From Leguminivora glycinivorella (Eukaryota > Arthropoda > Insecta > Lepidoptera > Tortricidae): a stretch of 64,000 nucleotides of DNA. Of this stretch, positions 1-9,724 are shown piece by piece; position 1 is the first letter of the stretch, and the number at the start of each line of letters is the position of its first letter. The notes under the pieces are model-generated. The model saw only the letters and a program-made list of their open reading frames with translations. It ran no database searches and was not told the origin of the DNA. The stretch lies in contig NC_062974.1 in NCBI RefSeq assembly GCF_023078275.1, positions 21,505,119 to 21,569,118 of the forward strand, in the 5' to 3' direction. The translations under genes were made by a program, and so were the position numbers.

Positions 1-1200
1 ACGATTTCGGGCAGGCGCAGGTCTTTGTACTTTTGTCTTGATACCATTCTGCCAGCCTAGGCGAAATGACAAATCGTTGACGCTAGACCTAATACTATTG
101 CACTTATTTTAGTTAAAATATACTCTTGTACTATAATTTGTCTATTATAAGTTACACATCTCTTCAAAACAAGAGTTCTTCCACGTGTCCACAATGTCAA
201 AGTCGAATCAATCTACAATATAAGTGTTAATTGTGGTTACATAAAATGTAAATTCTCGGGCCCTTGACCCGCGCAAAATGGCGCCCAAACGAGTTCTGGC
301 CGCGGTTTTGGCGACACACTTCACTTGTAAACGATACTTAGATCATTGGACAGATGTTGATAAGATTGATGTAACTACGATATACAATTTTAATTTTGAA
401 AAAATCCCAAACATAGTAGACCGATTTTCATCCAACATGGCTAAGAACACTCCCGACTAATTCAGGTTAGGACATAAGTAAATCATACCACACCTCCCTG
501 ACGACAACTATCGCTTCTTAACAACATACGTAGAGCAGCATGTTGGAAAACTTTATTTAATGATTTAAAAAAAGTTTTCATGAAAAACATTACACAGGTT
601 AAACATCTTCCTCCAAACTGTATAACAGTTTGATGGCAGAAATCTTGAAAAGATGACGACAAGATGAAGAAGTTAATATTAAATTATTCAATTTAATACC
701 CTGATTCAATGCAAATACTATTTCAATCTGAACCTGATTGAATAGCGTACTACAAGTATACCGACCACCTTGCATATCATATTTATAACAACTTTGATAA
801 CATTGCGATATAATTGATGTGTTTATTTGGTTACAGGTACTGATGACCGAACAATGCATGAGCTTGAACCGCATTTGCATTTTAAATCTCCTTTGAGGTT
901 TGGCATAACATAATCGACGATAGCTGGGTATCAATAATGTGTCAATTTATATTCAATTGTGTAGTGTGGACTCATATATTTATGATGAGAAGAGTATTAA
1001 TCTCAGGTCATGACATCACTATAATGTCAAGTCAACGATGTGACACAGTTTTAAGTATTTGTAAGGGTAACAGAATGACTTCTTAGAAACATCAAGTGTC
1101 TCAAACGCACCAAGAGCTCATTTTTCGTGCAGTACCTACAGTCCCCATTTGTGGGCGCTCTGGCGTCTCCGGTATATTAGATTGCGACTGTATGTACCTA
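1..1200. other. Non-coding stretch, no gene recognised
   Basis: AT-rich sequence with only short chance reading frames, the clearest being 60 codons at 278-460 with no recognisable motif. A degenerate CAGTC...GACTG pair next to TA (about 1139-1193) may be a decayed MITE abutting the next element, but the arms hardly match. Confidence 0.4.
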
Positions 1201-1336
1201 CAGTGAACCAGTTGGAACCCTAGGCCACTCTACAACCATGTCAAAATGACAAGCAGTAAGAGATTCCTTGCATTCTGATTTATAACGTCACTATTACATA
1301 GTTCTACAGTGGCCTAGGGTTCCAATTGGTTGAATG
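1201..1336. mobile_element. TA-flanked palindromic MITE, copy 1 of 2
   Basis: About 30-bp inverted ends (TTGGAACCCTAGGCCACT and its complement) lie just inside CAGT-type termini with TA on both sides. A second copy at 51147-51283 is nearly identical through the interior. No coding capacity. The ends and TA target suit a non-autonomous Tc1/mariner-type element. This copy has worn tips compared with the other. Confidence 0.8.
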
Positions 1337-1338
1337 TA

Positions 1339-2109
1339 CATATAATAAAGGCAGCGCCTAATGCGAGATAAAAAGATAAATAAGTATATAGCTAAGTCAA
1401 TATGGCTATTCCGATTATCTACCTTTGTCATGTGGTTTAAATTTAATCAAACTACATCAATGTTAAGTGAAAAAGCTTTCTTTTCTCTTTCTTGTAAAGT
1501 ACTCAATATTAATAATGCTATTTGCAAATAAAAGCCACGATACAAAGACTCATCAACTAATCAATCATCATTATAACATCCAATGAGAACAATGGGCTTT
1601 AAACAATATTCGTACTTAACGCTTTCAAATTATTGTAGCGAACGATCACTCGGAATATTAGGGTAATAAATCTATCGTTTCATCGCATTGCTGAGGCATT
1701 TTGACACTTATCACTTCCTATTCAAGAGTTTGATGGTGTTTTTTGACGAGAAAATGTTACATAACCTTTACTTTTATTATTATTACTGCATTTATTGCAT
1801 GCCTTGGATTAGAGTTCAATAGGATATATCTAAGTCCATATGTAATAAATTATTTGATTAAAAGTGCATTACATGTATTGCATTACAAGTAAAAATACTA
1901 AATGTAATAAATACTTAAGTTGAAATATTTTTTTCTCCAGTAGATTCTCGGCTCAAAATTTTATGGTACACCGTGATACCTCTGCGCTTTGTTTCTGCAA
2001 GATCAAAATGCAAAATCTTAACTGAGGGGTAGTTCGGTTTGACTCTACTTTTATTTTCACTGACTGGACTACCTAGGGTAGAATATAATAAACCTGGCAA
2101 TTGTCTTTG
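1339..2109. other. Non-coding stretch, nothing recognised
   Basis: AT-rich sequence with scattered short frames only; no inverted repeat, tRNA-like motif or known repeat end noticed. Confidence 0.4.
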
Positions 2110-3080
2110 TTTGCGCTAAGGTGAAATACCCCATAATGGACGGTGATGCCATTATGGACAAAAAAACACAAATCCTTAAAAATAAGTATCTAAAATTAGT
2201 TTCTAAAAACTGACGGCTATGTAGCATAAACTAGAGTTGTAGAGCTGTTTCATTTTGAAGTTTCAATTAATTCGGTTATTTCTGAAGGATTTGGCGACAA
2301 GATAAAATTCATCAGTTTACTGAAAAAAATATCAAGACGAATCCTTAGTAATGTTGCTAAGAGAGTTGAGTTCATGTAAAAAATAATAAAAAAATAATAC
2401 TCGGTGTAAACTTGAATGCGTTTTACTTCCTGCATTAGGCATGAGACAAGGTATAAAACATACTAGTTTGTTGCTCCAAAGACATAAAGAAATGGCGTTA
2501 TTTTGCGAGTGTCCATTACTGGAACCGAAAAACTGCCTACCTCCTATGATGGACAAGGAACAATTTACAAAACCAAAATTTACAAGAAACAATCCTATGT
2601 TAAAATAACTCAAACTAATTGCATTTATGGTATATAATATTGACTCATTGAGTATCAGTTGGCTTTAAAAGTAAAATTTTAAACTTATTTCACTGTCCAT
2701 AATGGGGGATCCATTACTGGAGAACTGCCGTCCATAATTGGAGAAAAAACACCTATTTTTAATTTGTTAACTATGAAGAAACCAATAGGAGTATCCATAC
2801 TGCAATACGCTTGAAATGTAAAAGAAGGATTGGACATTCAAGATTTAACACGCTTAGCGTTAGAATTTTTACATTTATGAGTGAAATAGATAGATAGATA
2901 GATAGATATACGTTTATTTGTTTGTCACAATACACACAGAATACACAAAAGAAATAAGTTACAAAAAAGAATTAGAATACATAATAAGCAAATTGGAAAA
3001 CAGGAAATTACACAGAAAAAAAGAAATATCAAAAAGAGGCGAAAATTTTTCTTAAACTGTCCATGATTGGGTCCGTTACC
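2110..3080. repeat. Degenerate stretch with recurrent CCATAATGG-like motifs
   Basis: The motif TCCATAATGG or its complement, often degenerate, recurs near 2130, 2150, 2512, 2552, 2695, 2710, 2735 and 3060 in both orientations. A (GATA)n run at about 2886-2910 starts an AT-rich insert. It may be an old element with subterminal repeats, but I see no clear ends. Confidence 0.4.
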
Positions 3081-3092
3081 TTATACACTAAC

Positions 3093-3231
3093 TCCCTTAT
3101 TCATAAAAATTCATTAAAGTTATCAAGCCGATACAGTTCGTTTGTTCCTTTCCAACGTATTGGTGTGATAGAAAGGGACAGACGAACTTTATCAGATTCA
3201 TAACTTTAGTGAACGTTTATGAAGAAGGGGG
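3093..3231. mobile_element. Palindromic MITE with ~65-bp inverted arms
   Basis: The left arm beginning TCCCTTATTCATAAA pairs, with several mismatches, with the right arm ending TTTATGAAGAAGGGGG over roughly 65 nt, leaving a small loop. TAAC flanks both sides (3089-3092, 3232-3235), a plausible 4-bp target duplication. No coding capacity. Superfamily not assigned. Confidence 0.75.
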
Positions 3232-3344
3232 TAACTTTAACTTCTGATTAGCAGAAACGTCTGCAATCGATGCCGTTAGATAGTTAGGTGTCGCTACGGG
3301 TCCCATTGACCTTAGTAGTGGAAAATTTCGCTGGCTTGGTTGAA

Positions 3345-3417
3345 GTCTTGGTGGCTCAGTTGGCAGAGCGCTGGAGTATCGATCCAGAGGCCGTGAGTTC
3401 AAGTCTCACCCAAGGCA
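3345..3417 (+). mobile_element. tRNA-like cloverleaf, probable SINE head
   Basis: Seventy-three nucleotides fold as a full tRNA: 7-bp acceptor stem with one G-U, D arm GCTC/GAGC, anticodon stem CTGGA/TCCAG, and T arm GTGAG/CTCAC with TTCAAGT loop. The anticodon reads ATC, which would be an unusual A34 tRNA-Asp, so I favour a tRNA-derived SINE head over a working tRNA. Short matching sequences (GTGGAAAATTT and a complementary ATTTTCCAC) lie on both sides. No SINE tail is clear. Confidence 0.6.
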
Positions 3418-3454
3418 GACATTTTCCACTTTTAAATTTATTCTAAGGGGGTAA

Positions 3455-5100
3455 CTATTTAGCACTTAATTTGATACTTTATTCTTACAAACTAAAACCA
3501 ATGTGTTGACTTTATGAATACACAATAACGGTAAATCCAGGTACACGACACAATAAACTACCAATTGAACTATTAGATGATTAAATCAAGAATTATAGGC
3601 AGGTATTATGCAAGCCTTATCAAGCCAGTTTCAGAGATTGTGAACGTAAAACCCGTTCCCGTATTGCACTTGCTCCAGTTTAAACGAGTATGGTATCGGT
3701 TGGTGACACCTGATATATCGGCTTGAATTGAGAAAGATGCTTGTGAAATATGGAAAAGCTAGGCCTATTTTGTTTCGGTGGGGTAATTTTAGATGGCTAG
3801 AAATGTCCTCGAGTTTTGTATGTAAAATAAGAAATATGGAATTACATAAGTAATTTATCTTGACATGTTATATTATTACTTAAAACAGTTCATGTAAATT
3901 TGCTGTTGCAGTAAGACATTGGTGTTGAAGTAAGACAATTTAGATAAGGAATATTACTTTTTAGTTTCTTTGCTAACATACGAATAGGTACGGCCTTGAT
4001 ATCGTAAATTTTAAAACCACCTTAATAGTTAAATAAAAATTGTTAAATTTCTTTTTTTTTTAAATGAATGTTTGCCTTTTTAAATACCTATTGAAACTAG
4101 CTCTAGATATTTGTTATCTAATTTTGCATACATTAAGTAAGCCCAAAATAAAATATGTCTTATGGGAGCCATATTGTAAACCTACGAGTGACGGCTTCAA
4201 AATTCAGTTTTCTGAACCAACTGTACCTATATCCATGTTTTTTCCGAGCTGCGATTAAAACTAAGTTTTGTTACACATATTTTTCGACAGCCGTCTTGTG
4301 ATCAAGAAGCGCTATTATCGCTTTTCAAAATTCCATTTCCTGAACCGATTCACCACAATATAATATTGTCTTTAACTTGCTCGAAAAGGCCCACATTGTA
4401 GTAGGTACGAGTATTTCGCCAATGTTCTCGCTATTTCACCCCAGTTATGTCACAACAAACTATCGGTTATCGAGAATTGTTGAATAGAACAGCCATTGCG
4501 AAACTGCATCCCGCTGACCATTTCCTGGCTCGTTGCATTTGTTGGTTCACGCGGATTTCTGCGGTTTCAAGGATCGTGTTTAAGACATGAGTAGCGGCGG
4601 ATATTTTTTACTATGTACGGTTTTTGTTACTGTTTCCACCGGTGGATGTTTTAGACATATCCTGAATATACTTTTTGAGATAGCGTTTTCTTTCAACATT
4701 GCTTGCAACTTTGTATTTGTTGAATATTATGAATTACCAGCAAAGAAATATAGGTTGAAAACCCTAACAGGCTTATCTTGGATAGATTTTGATTCACACT
4801 TCATTTGCTAATTGCCAAAAATATTTAAAACAATGCAAATAAGCAAGTAATAAGTTCGTCTACATTTTTTAGGAATTTTGTGAACCTGTCATTTTCTCCG
4901 TAGTATCTTTATAGTTTTATGCGATGTTATGTTATGATCAAAAACTGAGCAAGTGACATTATATGCTGCTGACCATTGCATATTCTGAAATAATAGCCAC
5001 CGGCAACTTAAGACCTTAAAGCACTGACTGGCCTTTGTTGCACCCAAATCAGTGCAACTTCATATTGCAACACTGACAAAAGGTTATTTTACTGTATAAT
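3455..5100. other. Non-coding stretch, no gene recognised
   Basis: Frames such as 4064-4258 and 4587-4811 are short and hydrophobic in the way AT-rich DNA produces, without domain motifs. No repeat boundary was recognised. Confidence 0.4.
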
Positions 5101-5120
5101 TAATCGAGCGGCCAAGCGTT

Positions 5121-5406
5121 AGGGCGCTATCACACTGGCGAGTTGCGAACGAGTTGAAAGCAAGAGTTTGCCGAGAGTGCGCGAGAGTGGGCCTTTCATA
5201 AAAAATCTCGCTTGAAAATAATTATGGTGCGGTCACAGATGGTCGTTGCGTATTCGGGAGTTCGGGACGAGTTCGTTGCGCGCTCGTGGTGAAGTTGCTA
5301 CACGGCTGCAGCGACGTCGCTGCATGCTCGCGGTGCAGTCGCTGCGTGCTCGCCTCGCTTTCAACTCGATTGCAAAAGTCGCAACTCGCCAGTGTGATAC
5401 TGCCCT
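5121..5406. mobile_element. GC-rich MITE with ~30-bp inverted ends
   Basis: The left end AGGGCGCTATCACACTGGCG matches the complement of the right end (CGCCAGTGTGATACTGCCCT) with few differences, and GAGTTGAAAG/CTTTCAACTC extends the pairing inward. The interior is GC-rich and unlike its surroundings (GTTCGTTGCGCGCTCG and similar). The 62-codon frame at 5286-5474 lies partly inside and looks accidental. Confidence 0.75.
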
Positions 5407-5781
5407 ATGCTTTGCAGTCAGATAGCGATCTACTTAGGCAATGGATACATTTATGTAATACTGGGACACGCTGAAATTCTTGTCACCTGTAGTCGAGCAC
5501 CAACGGACTAGCTTGTCCATGTCGATAACATTGCAAGGAACATTTACGTAGGTATGTCAAGTTGTCGACGTCCTAATGTACTTCCTCAAATATACATTCC
5601 TGTTCGAAATAGTTTTGAAACCTGTTTAATTTTGCACTGCCCTTTAAAATATAATAGGAATAGACTACAGACTACAATTATAGAAGTACACTTATTTTAA
5701 AAGCCAAGAAATATTATGATATTCTTTTACAGCAACATTTTCTCTTACTTCAGAGATTCATAACTATTCGTTAATTAGGTA

Positions 5782-5869
5782 CAGTCAGCCAAGAAAGTGG
5801 TTTACCACTTTTCGACTCTATTTCAAACACATAAGGTCGAAAAGTAGTAAACCACTTTTTTGGCTGACT
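5782..5869. mobile_element. Short palindromic CAGTCAGCC MITE, copy 1 of 2
   Basis: About 38-nt arms (CAGTCAGCCAAGAAAGTGG and its complement, plus TTTACCACTTTTCGAC) form an ~88-bp hairpin. The left side has TA; the right tip has decayed (GACTAC instead of GACTGTA). The second copy at 41122-41208 has perfect TA on both sides. Confidence 0.8.
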
Positions 5870-5951
5870 ACCTAAGTACACACTATTATCGAAACTACTG
5901 GTTTTTATATGCTTTCCCCCTTATTAATAAAATAGTCACTGAATCGATTAA

Positions 5952-6963
5952 TTAACACGTTCGCTGCGGCAAGCCAAAACCTTAACCCAAAATCTAGTGC
6001 GTTACGAGGCCCAATCCGCCCCGTAATAGTTTACATCGTAGTGCGTTACGGGTATAAAAGTGCCCCGTACGCCTAAGTCTGTTAAAAGTGCTGTAAGTTC
6101 CTGAAATATTGGATTTTCCAATATTTTTTTCGACTAACTGTAAGAGTATGAAATTTCCTACGTCTCATTATCCCCGCACGTGGATACGATAAAAACTCAC
6201 AAAATTATATAGAAAAGAAAATACGGGGTTATTTTATCCCCGTATCGCACTAAAATTGAAAAAATACGGGGCTTAGTACACCCCGTAACGCATGTAATAT
6301 ATTAAGGTCGATAAATTAGTAGTGATGGGAAATAAAATAATCGATGTATATGCTGTATTAATAAAAAAATTACACATCAAAAATATGATACTTCGCACTC
6401 TTGTATTTTTGTGAAAGTAGTTAATATAATTAAGTAACAAAGTGAAATAAAATAAGATAAACCACCACCGTTTTTACATATTAAAAACATATATTTAATT
6501 ACCTGCCTGCAATTAGATGTCAATTTGTGGTGATTTTGACGTTTATTGTGTGGGATAACCTTTGTTTTTGGAATATAGTAGTTCTAACGTGTGGTTCGAA
6601 CGCTTCATTTTTAATTTGCCGATAACAAGTATTTCAGTAAGCACTGCACTAGCGATACTGTGCCCACAACCCCGTACGGGCCAGAAAATTCTTTTACGGG
6701 GTTCACGGAGACCCGTATCGCACTAGAAGGTAATTTTTGTCCCCTGGTCGGTACGGGGTTTCTGAGACCCCGTATATAATTAATATATCAATAAATAATA
6801 CTTTTGAACAGAAATCCAAATGTATATTTGTCATTTTCGTAGTTGTAAAAATGACCAAAATACAGCTTCCGCACCAGCGGAGTGAACACGATTTTTCTCA
6901 CCCGCACTGAGTGATGACAGCGTACGGGGTTCAAAAACCCCCGTAACGCAGTGAACGTGTTAA
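5952..6963. mobile_element. piggyBac-like non-autonomous element flanked by TTAA
   Basis: TTAA at 5952-5955 and 6960-6963 brackets a 1004-bp element whose ends are CACGTTCGCTGCG and the complement of CACGTTCACTGCG. TTAA targets are the hallmark of piggyBac transposition. Short inverted units TACGGGG...CCCCGTA(A/T)CGC recur inside, near 6019, 6062, 6222/6238, 6261/6280, 6671, 6697/6712, 6752/6769 and 6922/6940. No transposase frame is present. The superfamily call rests only on the TTAA and ends. Confidence 0.65.
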
Positions 6964-6984
6964 AAAGTATTGTGTCTCTTTCTC

Positions 6985-7800
6985 GCAAATACATAAGTCA
7001 ATATACATGATCAAGTGCGGAAATATAAATCATAAAATGTCAAACTATGAAAATATGACGTTTAGGTATAATTTGATCAATCGACGTCAGTGCTAAGATA
7101 GCTTAAACGGGCTCGTAACTTTAGTTATGACTTTTATGAGTAACTTCAAGTGCTTGAGCAATATAAGATACTTAGGTACTTTATGTAATAAATAATATAA
7201 CTACTATATCAGGTGGTTGCGTTCACTGCCACCTGTCGTATTAAATAACCTGACTAGAGATTGTGTTGAGCTTTAACGCTTTTGACGATTTTCAACAGGG
7301 GCACCACTTTCAATAAAGAGTATAATATACAATTTAATGGCTGGATTAAATATAATATAGAACCTAGACGTATTGTACCAAGTATACGGGGTATTTTCAT
7401 ATGGGGATACAGCGATCCCTATGCTGATTGTGAGGAAGTCACCAGCGCTTCGGTCAGCACCAAGTTACTCCATCGGATGATGATTTTATCAAATGGTAGA
7501 AAATCTAAAATATAATCTCTAAATCATATATAAATTTTAATAATATTTTATTAAATAAATGCAGTTTATTAATGGCATATATGCAATCATAAAATAATAA
7601 AAAAAAAACTTTTAGTATCTCGTAAAAAAGAAAACTAAATAAAATTAAATTGGTGTCGTAAAACATGTAAAACACGAAAACCTATAAGAAAGAATAAACA
7701 TTTTTAACTTTCCTTAAAAATAATATATCGGTCACTAACCTTAATAAATTCCATGGAGGTTGTATACCTAAAGCTACACCGGAGAACATGATTTGGTCTT
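6985..7800. other. Non-coding stretch, nothing recognised
   Basis: AT-rich with a 77-codon chance frame at 7282-7515 that shows no motif. No inverted repeat or tRNA-like motif noticed. Confidence 0.4.
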
Positions 7801-7850
7801 TTAGTATCAAAACTTATATTATAAATGGGAAAGTGTGTGTGTCTGTTTGT

Positions 7851-8012
7851 AGTAGTAGTATGGTAAACTCTTTATTGTACAAAAATCACAGTAATTACAG
7901 TAAAGAATAGTATAAAGGCGAACTTATCCCTTTCAGGGATATCTTTCAGTTAACCTTTGAGTGAATGAGAGGATAAAAGAGAAGAGGGTGACAAATGCAG
8001 CAACATGAACAT
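7851..8012 (-). mobile_element. Nested retroelement 3' fragment inside the Helitron
   Basis: It interrupts the conserved GTCTGTTTGT/TTGTCCGTC segment of the host Helitron. On the minus strand it reads ...GGGATAAGTTCGCC... then TGTACAATAAAGAGTTTAC and a (TAC)n-like end, resembling the 3' terminus and poly(A) signal of a LINE. Assignment to a clade is not possible. Confidence 0.5.
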
Positions 8013-8059
8013 GTTTGTCCGTCTTTCACAGCAAAACGGAGTGACAAATTGACGTGATT

Positions 8060-8550
8060 GAGTTTCGCCATGTCTGTCTGTCCGTCCGTCCGCGGATAAT
8101 CTCAGTCACCGTTGGCACTAGAAAGCTGAAATTTGGTACCAATATGTATATCAATCACGCCGATAAAGTGGCATAATAAAAAGTGGAAAAAAATGCTTTG
8201 TTAGGGTACCCCCCCCCTACATGTAAAGTGAGGACCGTTTTTTTTTTTCATTTCAACCCCAACGTGTGATATATTGTTGGATAGGTATTGAAAATAAGAG
8301 TTTACTAAAATCGTTTTATGATAATATTAATATTTTCGGAAATAATCACTGCTAAAGGAAAAATAAGTGTGTGTCCCCCCCCCTCTAACTTTTGAACCAT
8401 ATGTTTAAAAAATATGAAAAAAATCACAAAAGTAGGACTTTATAAACACTTTCTAGGAAAATTGTTTTGAACTTGATAGGTTCAATAGTTTTCAAGAAAA
8501 ATACGGAAACCTACACTGAGCGTGGTCCGACACGCTCTTGGCTGGGTTTT
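8060..8550 (+). mobile_element. Nested repeat, same family as 41464-42026
   Basis: It interrupts the Helitron after GACGTGATT. From GTTTCGCCATGTCTGTCTG through ACACGCTCTTGGC it matches the 41.5-kb copy closely, including the (GTCC)n run, but lacks that copy's first ~40 bp (TAGGGTTCCGTAGTC...). It is therefore 5' truncated. No open reading frame. Confidence 0.7.
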
Positions 8551-9032
8551 TTTAGTGGAAATAGTGGAAGAGAATAGATGGAAAGTGTCATATGCTACTT
8601 TTGTCTCTTTCTAATCCCCAACTTTCCTAAAATGGAGGCTGGAAGTTTGTATGGACCATTCCGCAATTTTCGAATTTAACGCGAGCGAAGCCGCGGGCAA
8701 AAGCTAGTATCAATACACAATGTATTTTTTTTTTTTTTTTAATTGATTACAACACAATGACTTCGCGGGCAGATGGCTTGATAGCAATCAGATCGCGTTC
8801 AATAGCTTCGCGGTTTTAGTTTTATTTGGGTATCAATAAACTTTTTTAGCGTCGTTTTAAGAGCCTTGTTAGGTTGCAAAAATGTTTGAATCTTGCTTTA
8901 ATGATATTAATTAAAAAAGTTCTTTTCTGATCAAGATATAATAAAATAAGCTTTTTTTCTGCATAAATATTTCCAACAAACTGAAGAAAAGTGGTGCTTT
9001 TCAAGATCATTGATTTTATCATTTTTATACGG

Positions 9033-9358
9033 TGGCTGGGCTATTTTGTTGTCCACCCGACTTTTTTTTTTGATTTGGGAATTATTGTGGTTTCCACTCA
9101 GAATCGCGAGCTCTTTCAATCCTAATAGGAGAAAAATGTGTCACAAGGTTTTTTTTCCATTCCGTTACCATTTTTTCATACATTTTGTATGGCGGTAACG
9201 GAATGGAAGGTTTGAAAAATGTATGGAAATCTTGGGATATTTTTTTTCTCCTATCAGGCTCGAAAGATCTCGCGATTCTGAGTATGAGTCGCGTAAAAAA
9301 TACCCATGTTACAAAAAAAGAGGGGTGGACAACTTTAAAAAAAAATTGGCCCAGCTGC
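9033..9358. mobile_element. Fold-back element with arms of ~160 nt
   Basis: Three matching blocks nest: outer GGCTGGGC...GTTGTCCACCC; middle CAGAATCGCGAG...CCTAATAGGAGAAAAA; inner TTCCATTCCGTTACCATT. Each pairs with its complement on the right half, giving an interrupted palindrome about 326 bp long. Open frames on both strands (8931-9373) are mirror images produced by the palindrome, not genes. Confidence 0.75.
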
Positions 9359-9371
9359 AAGTTCAAACATT

Positions 9372-9715
9372 AGGTATGTAACGTTCTTCATGTTTTTTCT
9401 AAGAAAACTATTGACAAGTAAGCCCTGCATTATTAGATTTTGTTCCTTTCGTCAACCCTACACTATCGTAAACAATCCATAATCAATCTGATACTTATCA
9501 CTTTTATAAATAAGCCATGGTTCCTGCATCTTAAAATTAATGAATTTTAAGATGCAGGAAGTATCAGATTGATTATGGATTGTTTACCTAATGAGGTATG
9601 TAACGTTTTCGATTTTTCATTCAAGAAAACTTGGAAGTATGCATTGCAAGTTTAGATTTTGTTCCTGCAGTCAACCCTACACTGTCATAAACAATCCATA
9701 ATCAATCCGATGCTT
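9372..9715. repeat. Duplicated ~125-bp unit with an inverted copy between
   Basis: Unit 1 (9372-9498) and unit 2 (9594-9715) share AGGTATGTAACGTT, AGATTTTGTTCCT, CAACCCTACACT and AACAATCCATAATCAATC in the same order. Between them lies an inverted copy of the last block (about 9560-9586) and a 40-nt palindrome with TTCCTGCATCTTAAAATT arms (9520-9560). It may be a fold-back element that duplicated part of its flank. Confidence 0.7.
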
Positions 9716-9724
9716 GCACAATCC

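Larger units (their letters stand above)
7807..8707 (+). mobile_element. Helitron-like element, family H1, with nested insertions
   Basis: It begins TCAAAACTTATATTATAAATGGG after an A and ends GCAAAAGCTAG before a T: the TC...CTAG ends and A/T target of Helitrons. A GC-rich short hairpin (CGCGAGCGAAGCCGCG) precedes the CTAG. Six copies occur in the window; most are about 175 bp. This one is 901 bp because of insertions at 7851-8012 and 8060-8550 and a longer 3' segment (about 8612-8680). No Rep/helicase sequence, so non-autonomous. Confidence 0.8.

Noticed and set aside
3345..3417. Functional tRNA-Asp gene
   Set aside because: The ATC anticodon and repeat-like surroundings favour a SINE head.
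8931..9373. Overlapping genes on both strands
   Set aside because: All four frames are mirror images created by the fold-back element at 9033-9358.
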